In this document: in pieces, positions 15,101-22,896 of the stretch
Position numbering within the stretch: position 1 is the stretch's first letter
Layout: each line of letters starts with the position of its first letter
Origin: Bryobacterales bacterium
Lineage (GTDB): Bacteria > Acidobacteriota > Terriglobia > Bryobacterales > Bryobacteraceae
Direction of reading: 5' to 3'
Assembly: GCA_026954325.1 (NCBI GenBank)
Contig: JAIXKK010000048.1
Location: 17,416 to 66,672 of the forward strand
DNA: 49,257 nucleotides
Notes under the pieces: generated by a model
What the model was told of the DNA's origin: nothing
The model's database searches: none
What the model saw: the letters and a program-made list of their open reading frames with translations, nothing else
Made by a program: the position numbers and the translations under genes

Positions 15101-18061
15101 GGCGGGGGCGCGGGATACTCCGTGAACCCGAACACGCTCACCTTCAACGTGGCGCAGAACGGGGCCGTCCAAACGCAGATTGTGACGTTCACCACACCGA
15201 GCGCGACGCCGTTTTCGGTGACGACGCTGAGCGCGGGCAACTGGCTGGGTACGGACACTCCTTTTGGGACAACGGCCCCGACAGCGCCCATTACGATTAC
15301 GGCCAATCCACAAGGGTTGAATCAAGGGACTTACACGGGCACGGTGTACATCAGGGTACAGAACCAGCCTGACACCACCGTATCGGTGACGATGATGGTG
15401 GGGACCGGCGGCGGGGGCGGGGGAACGGGAGGCGTAACGCTCAACCCGTCTTCACTGACGTTCAACTATCAGCCTGGAAGCGTGACGCCGCCGGATCAGG
15501 CGATCCTCGTGACCACTCCGACGGCAACGACATTCTCGGCGTTTGCGAACGTGACCACGGGGAGCGGATGGCTGAGCCTGCTGACGGTGAATGGATCGAC
15601 GGTGGTGACGGGTACGGGCCAGAACCAGGCGAACATTATTGTTCGCGCGAGCCCGCTTGGCCTGCCGGTGGGGATCTATAACGGGAACGTCACCATCACG
15701 CTGGCCGGTTATCCGACGCAGACCGTACCGGTAACGCTGACCGTGGGCAACGTGTCGACGGCGTCGGTGAATCCGGGCACGCTTTTCTATACGTATCAAA
15801 CGGGCGGGTCGAATCCGGCGGTAAGGCTGCTCTCGCTGAACACGCTGAACGGGAATCCGGCGTCGTTCACGGCCACGGCCACCACCAACGGCGGAGGCAA
15901 CTGGCTTTCGGTGACTCCGGTGACGAGCGCCGCGCCTGGGGTGATCGCGGTGAGCGTCAACCCGGCGGGGCTGGCTCCTTCGACGTATACCGGTCAGGTG
16001 AGCGTGACGTTCAGTGGATCGTCCGTGCCGCTTTCGGTGCCCGTGACGCTGGCGGTTTCCTCGACGCCGGTGCTGCGGCTGAATCTGGCGGGCGCGAACT
16101 TCAACTACCAGATCCTCGGGTCGGTCCCGGCAAGCCAGGGGCAGAATATCGACGTGTCGAGCACGGGATCGGCCCTGACGTACTCGGTGACGACGCAGGT
16201 GCTGTCTCCTCCGGGCGGGCAGTGGCTGGGGGTGTCGGCCGCATCGGGAACGACTCCCACGCAGACGCAGGTGACGATCAATGCCAACGGACTTTCGGCG
16301 GGCGTGTACACCGGCACCGTGTACTTCGCGGCTGCGGGGCAGACGCCGGTGGCGCTGCCGGTGACGCTGACGGTGAGTTCGTCCCCGCTCATCAATACCG
16401 CGCCGACGTCGATGACGTTCGCCTCGCTTGCCGGGACAACGCCGCCGGCATCGCAGAATCTGCAAGTGAGCGTAACGGGCTCGTCTCTTTCCGTCACGCC
16501 GGCCACGGTGGTGATGAGCGGCGGAAACTGGCTATCGGTATCGCCCGCGGGCGTGAGCACTATCGGGACCACGGCTTCGACCCTGCAGGTGAGCGTGAAT
16601 CCGGCGGGTTTGAGCGAGGGCACGTATTACGGGGCGGTTCTGCTGTCGTCGAACGGGGCCGGGAACAATCCCGCGCTGGTTCCGGTGACTTACACGGTGG
16701 GCAGCGCCAATGCGACGGTGACGGCGACTCCGCTGCAGCTTTCGTTCACGCAGGTGCAGGGCGGGCAGGCTCCGCCATCGCAGACGCTGAACATTGCAAG
16801 CTCCGGAGGGCCTGTCAGTTTCAGCTTGGCGGCGACCACGGCGACGGGCGTGGGGTGGCTGAGCGTGACCCCGAATTCAGGCGTCACGCCGGGATCGGTA
16901 CAGGTATCGGTGAACGCCTCGTCGCTTGCGTTGGGCGCCTATCAGGGGTTCATCATCGTCACGGCGACGGGGGCGACGAATCCGCAGCAGACGATTCCGG
17001 TGACAGTGACGGTGACGACGGCTCCCTCGATTACCGCTTCGCCCACCACGCTGACGTTCAACGCATCGACGGCGGGGGCGCAGGTGGCCGCGCAGACCAT
17101 CACGCTGAGTTCCAGCGGCACGAACCTCAACTACAGCGCTTCGGCGACGGTGAACAATTTCCCGTCGCAGTGGCTGTCGGTGACGCCGACCACGGGGACG
17201 ACGCCCGCGACGCTCTCGGTATCGGTGAACCTGGCGGGATTGCAGCCTGGAACGTATACGGGGAACATACAGGTGAACCTGGGGCTGGCGAACCCGATTG
17301 TGATTCCGGTGACGCTGAACTACCAGACGGTGGTTCCGGCGGCCATCACGGCAATTACGAACGCGGCAAGCTTCCTTCCCACGGCGGTATCACCAGGCAT
17401 GATTGTGGCGATCTTCGGGAACAACCTGGGGCCGTCGAACATCGTGACGGCGCAACTGACGCCGGCGGGGACCTTGGCGACGGCGCTATCGAACGTCAGG
17501 GTGCTGTTCGACGGCGTACCATCGCCGCTGGTGTTCGTGCGGTCAGACGTGGTGGCGGCGGTGGTGCCGTACGCCGTGGCTGGGCGGGCGAGCGTGAAAG
17601 CGGTGGTGGAATACCAGGGAGTGCAGAGCCCGAGTGTGGATGTCCGGGTGGTGGATACGGCGCCGGCCATTTTCACGTCGAATCAGCAGGGGACGGGACA
17701 GGCGGCGTTGTACAACAACACCGATCCGAATCCGAACAACGCCAATAATCCGATATCGCGCGGCGGCAACAACTACGCGACGCTGTTCATCACGGGTGAA
17801 GGGCAGACGTCGCCGGCGGGGATCGACGGCGTGATCGCGTCGGCCAATTTGCTGCGGCGGCCGATCGGCAATGTCAGAGTGCTGGTGGGCGGAGTGGAGG
17901 CGACGGTGATCTACGCCGGATCGGTGCCGACGGTGGTGCTGGGAGAAGCGCAGGTGTCGTTCTTCATACCTGCGAATGCGCCCACGGGAGCGGCGGTTCC
18001 GGTACAGGTGATCGTCGGCCAGAGCGCGTCATCATCCGGCGTAACGATGGCGATTCGCTGA
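12128..18061 (+). CDS. giant exported BACON-like repeat protein with Solibacter-type C-terminal domain
   Basis: This 1977-residue protein starts at TTG 12128, six bases after GGGAGGAG. The signal peptide is about 28 residues and ends in APAFAQ. About sixteen Ig-like BACON-type repeats of roughly 90-108 residues follow. Each has an LTINPGxLxF-like first strand, a GGxWLSVSPxG core tryptophan and a final GLAxGTYTGQV. Repeats 2-8 are joined by flexible linkers such as GSGGGGG and are very similar; later ones diverge. The last 240 residues or so match the TIGR03437-type domain (NAASFLPTAVSPGMIVAIFG, APAIFTSNQQGTGQA), typical of Acidobacteriota surface proteins. A role in surface adhesion or binding extracellular glycan is inferred from the domain types. 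No catalytic domain is seen. A strong terminator follows. Confidence 0.85.
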   Translation: MKFKSVIRSLSTVAPMMLMLLGAPAFAQLLSSKASLSFPDSSNTGNPFAPQFILISTADNSAVTIAASTSTTSGGTWLTATPVTNTTATFVQVSVNTSGLANGFYQGNVNITAPGTALAAVNIPVQLTVGGGGSSGGVLTINPGTLNFSVSAGSTLPTSQSLSVSSATPVTVSASAVSFTGGNWLSVSPTGAFGPATAFSYSVTANPSGLASSTYTGQISFSVSGGSTQTVGVTLTVGSGGGGGTLTISPSTVALNAAVGSASLVSQVLTVTSPSAVTLSASASANTGGGWISVSPVGAIGPATAFSYVVYANPSGLAAGAYTGQVLFAISGGTTQTLSVTLTVGSGGGGGSLTISPGALSFTSPAGSTNLASQLVTVNSPTAVTLNSTATTNTGGSWLSVSPSGSIGPATAFSYVVFANPSGLANGTYTGQVAFTVSGGATQTLGVTFTVGTGGSGGTLTINPSAVSLSAALGSTTFTSQQISVTSPASVTLSATATTNAGGSWLSVSPSGTIGPATSFGYVVYANPTGLAASTYTGQVLFTISGGGVQSLGVTFTVGSGGSGGTLTINPGSLAFSAAAGSTTVTTQNVSVTSATAVSVSATASTNSGGSWLSLTPGGTLGPSTAFTYIVYANPAGLASGTYTGQVSFAVSGGSTQTLGVTLTVGAGGGGGALTINPSSVSLSAAAGSTTLTSSVLSVTSPTSVTLSATASTNSGGNWLSVSPGGAIWPATNFSYVVYANPTGLASGTYTGQVLFSISGGTTQTLNVTFTVGMGGGGGGTLTINPGTVSLTAPAGSTNLVTQLLTVTSPTAVTLNASASTNSGGNWLSVAPTGAIGPLTSFSYIVYANPFGLANGTYTGQVQFAISGGTTQTLSVTLTVGTGGGGGGGLTISPAALSFSAAVGATSISSQVLTVSSATSVTLTASAVTNSGGAWLSVSPTGAVGPSAAFSYVAYVNPSGLGAGAYTGQLNLAITGGATQTVPVTFTVGSGGGGAGYSVNPNTLTFNVAQNGAVQTQIVTFTTPSATPFSVTTLSAGNWLGTDTPFGTTAPTAPITITANPQGLNQGTYTGTVYIRVQNQPDTTVSVTMMVGTGGGGGGTGGVTLNPSSLTFNYQPGSVTPPDQAILVTTPTATTFSAFANVTTGSGWLSLLTVNGSTVVTGTGQNQANIIVRASPLGLPVGIYNGNVTITLAGYPTQTVPVTLTVGNVSTASVNPGTLFYTYQTGGSNPAVRLLSLNTLNGNPASFTATATTNGGGNWLSVTPVTSAAPGVIAVSVNPAGLAPSTYTGQVSVTFSGSSVPLSVPVTLAVSSTPVLRLNLAGANFNYQILGSVPASQGQNIDVSSTGSALTYSVTTQVLSPPGGQWLGVSAASGTTPTQTQVTINANGLSAGVYTGTVYFAAAGQTPVALPVTLTVSSSPLINTAPTSMTFASLAGTTPPASQNLQVSVTGSSLSVTPATVVMSGGNWLSVSPAGVSTIGTTASTLQVSVNPAGLSEGTYYGAVLLSSNGAGNNPALVPVTYTVGSANATVTATPLQLSFTQVQGGQAPPSQTLNIASSGGPVSFSLAATTATGVGWLSVTPNSGVTPGSVQVSVNASSLALGAYQGFIIVTATGATNPQQTIPVTVTVTTAPSITASPTTLTFNASTAGAQVAAQTITLSSSGTNLNYSASATVNNFPSQWLSVTPTTGTTPATLSVSVNLAGLQPGTYTGNIQVNLGLANPIVIPVTLNYQTVVPAAITAITNAASFLPTAVSPGMIVAIFGNNLGPSNIVTAQLTPAGTLATALSNVRVLFDGVPSPLVFVRSDVVAAVVPYAVAGRASVKAVVEYQGVQSPSVDVRVVDTAPAIFTSNQQGTGQAALYNNTDPNPNNANNPISRGGNNYATLFITGEGQTSPAGIDGVIASANLLRRPIGNVRVLVGGVEATVIYAGSVPTVVLGEAQVSFFIPANAPTGAAVPVQVIVGQSASSSGVTMAIR
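12539..15115 (+). repeat. eight near-identical in-frame tandem repeats of 321/324 bases
   Basis: The repeat boundary codon before the LTI motif occurs at 12539, 12860, 13181, 13502, 13823, 14144, 14468, 14792 and 15116. The period is therefore 321 bases five times and 324 bases three times (107 or 108 codons), the extra codon lying in the glycine linker. Each unit encodes one Ig-like domain. Copies differ mostly at scattered positions, suggesting recent expansion by unequal recombination. A copy-number change keeps the frame, so strain variation and short-read assembly collapse are both possible. Confidence 0.9.
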
Positions 18062-18076
18062 ACGGTGAATGCGGGA

Positions 18077-18103
18077 AAGGGCCGGGAGAAGATCCCGGCC
18101 CTT
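18077..18103. terminator. strong hairpin between convergent genes
   Basis: AAGGGCCGGGA (18077-18087) pairs perfectly with TCCCGGCCCTT (18093-18103) around the loop GAAGA, giving an 11-pair stem. It lies 16 bases after the stop of the giant repeat gene and 24 bases beyond the stop of the convergent DUF3467 gene. It can therefore serve both directions. The T-run is short. Confidence 0.85.
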
Positions 18104-18126
18104 CGTGTGTGTGGAGGGAACTTATC

Positions 18127-18435
18127 TTATTGCAGAAAGCCGCCGGAGGAGGCGGCTCCGGCGGAGGGTTCGAGGCGGATCTCTCCGAAGGCGCCTTCGT
18201 ATTCCTTGATGTTCTGTTGGAGGACGTTGAGCAGGGCCTTGGCCTGCTGGGGGCTGAGGTAGATGCCCTGGAAGTTGTGGATGGTGACGCTGTCCTGGCC
18301 GGTCTGCTGGACGATACCGAACATGAGGAAGAAGTCCCAGAGGTTGGCGCGAACCTGGACACTGTTGGCGTAACTCTCGCGATAATCCGGGCGCTGCACG
18401 AGGTCAATCTTGGGAGGTTGAGGTGATTGTGACAT
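18127..18435 (-). CDS. DUF3467 family protein
   Basis: A 102-residue protein of the DUF3467 type. The conserved core reads YANSVQVRANLWDFFLMFG, then VTIHNFQGIYLSPQQAKALL and LQQNIKEYEGAFGEI. The family is small and cytosolic, with no known role. The start is set at the ATG of MSQSPQPPKIDL (18435), because the frame upstream has no family resemblance. A short AAAGGA lies just before it. The C-terminal GAASSGGFLQ is low complexity. It is the last gene of the minus-strand run and ends at the shared terminator. Confidence 0.82.
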   Translation of the reverse strand: MSQSPQPPKIDLVQRPDYRESYANSVQVRANLWDFFLMFGIVQQTGQDSVTIHNFQGIYLSPQQAKALLNVLQQNIKEYEGAFGEIRLEPSAGAASSGGFLQ

Positions 18436-18538
18436 AAATCCTTTTAGGGGGCTGCCAGGTGCGGGACACCACGAGTCTAGCATCAATACTGTCCGCTTAG
18501 CAGTGAGGAAACGGATAGGACTCCTGGCCCATCCCCCT

Positions 18539-18907
18539 TTATGGGGCGCTTTGCCGCACATGCCAGCAGACGCCGCCCGGGTCGATGATATGGATTTCCC
18601 TGCCCCAGGGGAAGTCCGTGGGCGGCCGGAACCGGACGCCATCGAACCGGGCCGCCAGGGCCTCCGTCTGGAGTCCGGCCCAGTAGGCGTCGAGGTCGCT
18701 TACTTCGAAGTTGATCATCTGGTTGGATTGCCACTCCGGCACGTCGATGTCGAGGAGGAGGAAATAGGCTCCGCCGAAGCGGAGACCGGCGAGGCCTTCG
18801 TCGCGCCATTCCTTCCGGAAGCCGAGGGCGGCGTAAAATTCGAGCGAACGCTCGAAGTTGGGACCGGAGGGAACGAACGGGTAGAGGGTGGTGGCTTGGA
18901 CATTCAT
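18539..18907 (-). CDS. VOC-superfamily (glyoxalase/bleomycin-resistance-like) protein
   Basis: This 122-residue protein shows the betaalphabetabetabeta pattern of vicinal-oxygen-chelate proteins. The first module is LYPFVPSGPNFERSLEFYAALGF with GGAYFLLLD; the second is MINFEVSDLDAYWAGLQ with REIHIIDPGGVCWHV. Such proteins bind a metal and act on, or sequester, small molecules. The substrate cannot be predicted, and the usual metal-ligand positions are only partly clear here. CAGGAG lies about ten bases before the ATG. The gene sits 79 bases downstream of the small helical protein that follows sdhB and may be read from the same transcript. Confidence 0.8.
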   Translation of the reverse strand: MNVQATTLYPFVPSGPNFERSLEFYAALGFRKEWRDEGLAGLRFGGAYFLLLDIDVPEWQSNQMINFEVSDLDAYWAGLQTEALAARFDGVRFRPPTDFPWGREIHIIDPGGVCWHVRQSAP

Positions 18908-18986
18908 GAGGATGATGCTCCTGAGACGTTTCGCATCGCTGGAAGCCGGAGAGGCCGGCGCATGGCGGCCGGATACGGGATCGAGA

Positions 18987-19487
18987 CTATTCGCTGGTGA
19001 CCGGCTCCGGCGCCTCGTGCGGGCGGGGCTGCAACTCGGGGTGGTTCATCAGCAGCCGGGCGCAGGTGTTCCAGCGGAGGATGGGGTCGTCATTGCCGTG
19101 GGCGCGGAGCGATTCCGCCATCTCGAAGCATTCCATGGCGAGGTGGAGATGATCGTAGACGGTGTGAGAGGAACCCGGACGGCCGCGCTTCATGATGGCT
19201 TTGGCGGTGCGCTCGTGGATGAGGCCGGCGTAGTAGGCGCGGTCATACTCGCCCGTGAGGCGGGGCAGGACTTCGCGGGCGCGCTGGGGGCTCATCCCTT
19301 CGTCAATCTGGTCGGAGCGGGAAAGCAGGAGCAGGACGAGGGCAGTCTGGTTGCCTGGATCGGCCTGGAGGATATCGAGGCAGATGCTTTCCGCTTCGGC
19401 GGGTTCATTGAGATTACGGTAGCGGTGCACCTTTTCGATGGCCGCGGGGATTGCGTCAACCGAGATCGGTTTCAACTGAAAGGACAT
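18987..19487 (-). CDS. hypothetical helical (TPR-like) protein linked to succinate dehydrogenase
   Basis: This 166-residue protein has no recognised family. It is soluble, without a signal peptide or membrane span, and almost wholly helical. A segment resembles a single TPR unit (NEPAEAESICLDILQADPGNQTALVLLLLSR), and a second helical pair is around HLHLAMECFEMAESLRAHGNDDPILRWN. The ATG at 19487 lies two bases after the sdhB stop, and its Shine-Dalgarno GGAGGT is inside the end of sdhB. Strict coupling to the sdh genes suggests a role in assembling or regulating the complex, but this is inference from position only. Confidence 0.65.
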   Translation of the reverse strand: MSFQLKPISVDAIPAAIEKVHRYRNLNEPAEAESICLDILQADPGNQTALVLLLLSRSDQIDEGMSPQRAREVLPRLTGEYDRAYYAGLIHERTAKAIMKRGRPGSSHTVYDHLHLAMECFEMAESLRAHGNDDPILRWNTCARLLMNHPELQPRPHEAPEPVTSE

Positions 19488-19489
19488 GG

Positions 19490-20245
19490 TCAGTCACCTC
19501 CGGATCCTGTGATCGCGCGAAAGATTCTCTTCAATGGGTCATAATAGCGGTCCACCACGCGCTCCTTGAGCGGGATGATGGCGTTGTCGGTAATAGCGAT
19601 GGATTCAGGACAGACTTTCGTACAGCATTTGGTGATGTTGCAATATCCGATGCCGAAGTCGTCCTTGAGTTCGGGAAGCCGGTTCGCCGTGTCGGCGGGA
19701 TGCATCTCGAGGGCGGCGGAATACACAAGGAAGCGCGGGCCGATGAATTTCGAGTGGAGGCTGTGCTCGCGCAGGACATGACAGACATCCTGGCACAGGT
19801 AGCACTCGATGCACTTGCGGAATTCCTGCACGCGGTCGATGTCGTCCTGCTCCATACTCCAAGTCCCGTCGGGATTATCCGGCTTTCGCGGCTGGTACTT
19901 CCGGATCTTCTTCTTGACCTCGTAGTTCCAGCTTACGTCGGTGACCAGGTCGCGCAAGTGGGGGAAGGCGCGCACCGGTTCGATGGTAATGGGCTTGTCC
20001 AGAGGCAGGTCACTCATGCGCGTCATGCACATCAGCCGTGGCATGCCGTTGATCTCCGCCGAGCAGGAGCCGCACTTGCCGGCCTTGCAGTTCCAGCGGC
20101 AGGCGAGGTCATTGGCCTGAGTGGCCTGAATCTTGTGCACGACATCAAGAACCACCATGCCGGAGCTGATTTCGGTGGTGTAGTCGCGCAGTTCCCCGGC
20201 TCCCTTTTCTCCGCGCCAGATGCGAAAGGTGACTTGACCGCTCAT
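19490..20245 (-). CDS. sdhB: succinate dehydrogenase/fumarate reductase iron-sulfur subunit
   Basis: A 251-residue SdhB that passes electrons from the flavin subunit to the membrane quinone site. The plant-type [2Fe-2S] motif is C53-x4-C58-x2-C61-x11-C73 (RWNCKAGKCGSC, then RLMC). The two bacterial-ferredoxin-type motifs are CIECYLCQDVCHV and CNITKCCTKVCPESI. The ATG at 20245 overlaps the sdhA stop in an ATGA junction. The frame continues open upstream through sdhA, but only the part from 20245 resembles SdhB. The length is usual for the family. Confidence 0.95.
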   Translation of the reverse strand: MSGQVTFRIWRGEKGAGELRDYTTEISSGMVVLDVVHKIQATQANDLACRWNCKAGKCGSCSAEINGMPRLMCMTRMSDLPLDKPITIEPVRAFPHLRDLVTDVSWNYEVKKKIRKYQPRKPDNPDGTWSMEQDDIDRVQEFRKCIECYLCQDVCHVLREHSLHSKFIGPRFLVYSAALEMHPADTANRLPELKDDFGIGYCNITKCCTKVCPESIAITDNAIIPLKERVVDRYYDPLKRIFRAITGSGGD

Positions 20246-22053
20246 TTCATCTCCTCGATAATCTGCTTCAGTTCCTCGTTCATCGGCGGGACGGGTTCCC
20301 GGCTCACGCTCATTGCGCCGCCGGGGGTCTTGCGGATGATGATGTTGACCGCGCCTTCCGCTGCATTCTTTCCGGGGAAGTCGTCGCGGAAGTGCGCCCC
20401 GCGGCTTTCCTTGCGCTCGATGGCGGCGCGTGTGATGGCTTCGGAGACGGTGAGCAGGTTCTGGAGATCGAGCGCGGTGTGCCAGCCGGGGTTGAATTCG
20501 CGATTGCCTTTGACGGAGGCCCTGGCGGCGCGCTGCTTTAAGGCTTCGATGATCTCGAGCGCCTTCTCCATCTCTTCCTGCCGGCGCACGATGCCGGCGA
20601 GATCCTGCATCCGGTCCTGAAGTTCGTGCTGGATCTGATAAGGATTTTCGGCGGTGTCCCGTTCGAAGGGCTCGAGGGCGTGGCGGGCGAGGGCTTCCAA
20701 CTGGCTGTTGTCGAGTTGCGGGGCGGAGTTGGCCTTGGCGAACTTCGCCGCATACTCGCCGGCGCGCTTGCCGAACACGATGAGGTCGGAAAGCGAGTTG
20801 CCGCCGAGACGGTTGGCTCCATGCAGGCCGGCGGCGCATTCGCCGGCCGCGAACAGGCCAGGCACGTCGGACATTTGCGTATCGGGATCGACATTCACGC
20901 CTCCCATCATGTAGTGCGTGGTGGGGCCGACTTCCATCGGCTCCCTGGTGATGTCGATGCCGGCAAGCTGCTTGAACTGGTGGTACATCGAAGGCAGCTT
21001 GCGCTTGATGTGCTCTTCGCCCTTGGGCAGCCGTTCCTTGATCCAGGCGATGTCGAGGAAGACGCCGCCATGCGGGCTGCCGCGTCCTTCCCGAACCTCG
21101 CGCATGATGCAGCGCGCCACGTGGTCGCGGGTGAGGAGTTCGGGCGGACGGCGGGCGTTCTTGTCGCCCTGCGTGTAGCGCCAGCCCTCCTCTTCGTTGT
21201 CGGCGGTTTGCGCGCGGTAGTTTTCGGGGATGTCTCCGAACATGAAGCGCTTGCCATCCTTGTTCCGCAGCACGCCGCCCTCTCCGCGCACGCCTTCGGT
21301 GACGAGAATGCCGCGGACACTGGGAGGCCATACCATGCCGGTGGGGTGGAACTGCACGAACTCCATGTCCTTGAGGGAGGCGCCGGCATGGTAGGCAAGG
21401 GAATGGCCGTCGCCGGTGTACTCCCAACTGTTGCTGGTGATGCGGTAGGCGCGTCCGATGCCTCCGGTGGCGAGGACCACGGCTTTGGCGTGGAACACCT
21501 TGAAGCGTCCACGCTCGCGGTCGTAGGCAAAGGCTCCGGCGATGCGGCTTCCGTCCTTGAGCAGGGCGACGATGGTATGTTCCATGTGCACGTCGATGCC
21601 GAGATGGATGCCGTGATCCTGAAGGGTGCGGATCATTTCGAGGCCGGTGCGGTCGCCGACGTGCGCCAGGCGCGGATACTTGTGGCCGCCGAAATTGCGC
21701 TGGAGGATTTTGCCGTCCTTCGTGCGGTCGAAGACAGCGCCCCAGGCTTCGAGTTCGCGCACGCGGTCCGGAGCTTCCCTGGCGTGAAGCTCGGCCATGC
21801 GCGGATGGTTCATGTACTGGCCGCCGCGCATCGTATCGGCGAAGTGGACGCGCCAGCCGTCGCGCTCGTCGACGTTGGCGAGCGCGGCCGCGACGCCGCC
21901 TTCGGCCATTACGGTATGCGCCTTGCCGAGCAGCGACTTGCTGACGAGGCCGACTGTGACTCCGGAGGCGGAGGCTTCGATGGCGGCCCGCAACCCGGCG
22001 CCACCTGCCCCCACTATCAGCACATCATGAGTGAAGGTTCGGTATTCCGGCAT
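20242..22053 (-). CDS. sdhA: succinate dehydrogenase/fumarate reductase flavoprotein subunit
   Basis: A 603-residue SdhA that oxidises succinate to fumarate in the citric acid cycle. It shows the FAD-binding VLIVGAGGAGLRAA at residues 11-24 and the KAHTVMAEGG segment, in which His46 is the expected covalent FAD ligand. VQFHPTGM, GEGGVLRNKDGKRFM and the second FAD motif GLFAAGECAAGLHGANRLGGNS are also present. The ATG at 22053 (MPEYRTF) shares its A with the TAA of sdhC, and GGAG lies about 12 bases upstream. The longer open frame up to 22146 reads out of frame through sdhC and is not used. The operon order is sdhC-sdhA-sdhB. Confidence 0.95.
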   Translation of the reverse strand: MPEYRTFTHDVLIVGAGGAGLRAAIEASASGVTVGLVSKSLLGKAHTVMAEGGVAAALANVDERDGWRVHFADTMRGGQYMNHPRMAELHAREAPDRVRELEAWGAVFDRTKDGKILQRNFGGHKYPRLAHVGDRTGLEMIRTLQDHGIHLGIDVHMEHTIVALLKDGSRIAGAFAYDRERGRFKVFHAKAVVLATGGIGRAYRITSNSWEYTGDGHSLAYHAGASLKDMEFVQFHPTGMVWPPSVRGILVTEGVRGEGGVLRNKDGKRFMFGDIPENYRAQTADNEEEGWRYTQGDKNARRPPELLTRDHVARCIMREVREGRGSPHGGVFLDIAWIKERLPKGEEHIKRKLPSMYHQFKQLAGIDITREPMEVGPTTHYMMGGVNVDPDTQMSDVPGLFAAGECAAGLHGANRLGGNSLSDLIVFGKRAGEYAAKFAKANSAPQLDNSQLEALARHALEPFERDTAENPYQIQHELQDRMQDLAGIVRRQEEMEKALEIIEALKQRAARASVKGNREFNPGWHTALDLQNLLTVSEAITRAAIERKESRGAHFRDDFPGKNAAEGAVNIIIRKTPGGAMSVSREPVPPMNEELKQIIEEMK

Positions 22054-22838
22054 TAAAAAATTCTCCAATCTGTCCAGATGTGCATCGAGCAAAGCCGCAC
22101 GTACAGATCGGAGAATGCCACCGAAAAGAGACTGGCCCAGGCCCACTGCATGTGCGCGCGGTTGAAACAGCTTGCCATGCGATAGCCTTGTTTGCGTATC
22201 GGGCGCCGCGACAACTGATCGAGGATGCCGCCGATCTGATGCCGGAAGGTGTGACAGCCGAGCGAATAGCCGGTGAGCAGAATGGTATTTGCCAGGAGAA
22301 TGAGCGAGCCGGCGCGAACGCCGAAGCCCGTGTCAAACCAGAAGCCTTCCCAAACGTCGCGCCAGAGAATGGGCAGGAAGATGAGGGCCACCACGAGAAA
22401 ATAGCGGTGAATGTTTTGCAGGATGAGCGGGAAGGAGGCTTCGCCGCGGTAGCTCTTGCGCGGTTCGCCGACGGAGCAGGAGGGCGGGTCCGCCCAGAAG
22501 GCTTTGTAGTAAGCGCCGCGGTAGTAATAGCAACTGAAGCGGAAGCCGCCGGGCGCCCAAAGCACAAACAGCGCTGGAGTGAACGGAAGAAACGAAGGAA
22601 TCCAGCTTGGCCTTCCGCCGAACCAGGCGGTTTTGGGGTCGCCGAAGATTTCCGGTGAATAAAGCGGCGAGAGGTAGGGGCCGAAGCGATAGTGATCGCC
22701 TTGAAAGGCGGCCCAGGTGACGTAGACGACGAAGGCGCCGAGACCCAGGAATGTGAGGAAAGGAACCACCCACCAGGCATCCGGGCGGGAAGTCCTACCG
22801 AACCCGTTGCGGGTTACGGGGACATGGATGGTTAACAT
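22053..22838 (-). CDS. sdhC: succinate dehydrogenase membrane subunit, single-polypeptide type
   Basis: A 261-residue integral membrane protein with about five hydrophobic spans: WWVVPFLTFLGLGAFVVYV, FTPALFVLWA, YFLVVALIFLPIL, SLILLANTILLTGYSLGC and WAWASLFSVAFSDLYV. Histidines suited to haem or quinone sites occur in QNIHRYF and GCHTFRHQIGG. No separate sdhD follows, so this subunit alone anchors the complex. This resembles the Sdh1-type enzymes of mycobacteria, a family-level inference. ATG 22838 is chosen over an in-frame TTG at 22844. The Shine-Dalgarno is weak. A perfect 7-1-7 palindrome overlaps the start codon. Confidence 0.85.
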   Translation of the reverse strand: MLTIHVPVTRNGFGRTSRPDAWWVVPFLTFLGLGAFVVYVTWAAFQGDHYRFGPYLSPLYSPEIFGDPKTAWFGGRPSWIPSFLPFTPALFVLWAPGGFRFSCYYYRGAYYKAFWADPPSCSVGEPRKSYRGEASFPLILQNIHRYFLVVALIFLPILWRDVWEGFWFDTGFGVRAGSLILLANTILLTGYSLGCHTFRHQIGGILDQLSRRPIRKQGYRMASCFNRAHMQWAWASLFSVAFSDLYVRLCSMHIWTDWRIF

Positions 22839-22851
22839 GGTCAATGACCAT
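22837..22851. promoter_or_regulatory. 15-base perfect palindrome over the sdhC start, possible operator
   Basis: ATGGTCAATGACCAT at 22837-22851 is a perfect 7-1-7 inverted repeat whose edge overlaps the sdhC start codon on the minus strand. It could bind a dimeric regulator that controls the sdh operon, or be an RNA hairpin affecting initiation. No second copy was noticed in the window. Confidence 0.4.
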
Positions 22852-22896
22852 ATCGGAACAAGTTGCGGGGGTCAAGGGGGTGGGGCGCTTGGCGCT

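Noticed and set aside
12539..15115. Regular repeats considered as a CRISPR or satellite array
   Set aside because: The period is 321/324 bases, in frame within one gene, and encodes protein domains.
20246..21427. Upstream extension of the sdhB frame through sdhA
   Set aside because: The first 394 codons are an out-of-frame reading of sdhA; SdhB homology begins at 20245.
20626..22056. Plus-strand open frame of 476 codons across sdhA
   Set aside because: Antisense to sdhA, whose FAD motifs are unambiguous; the plus-strand product has no recognisable fold.
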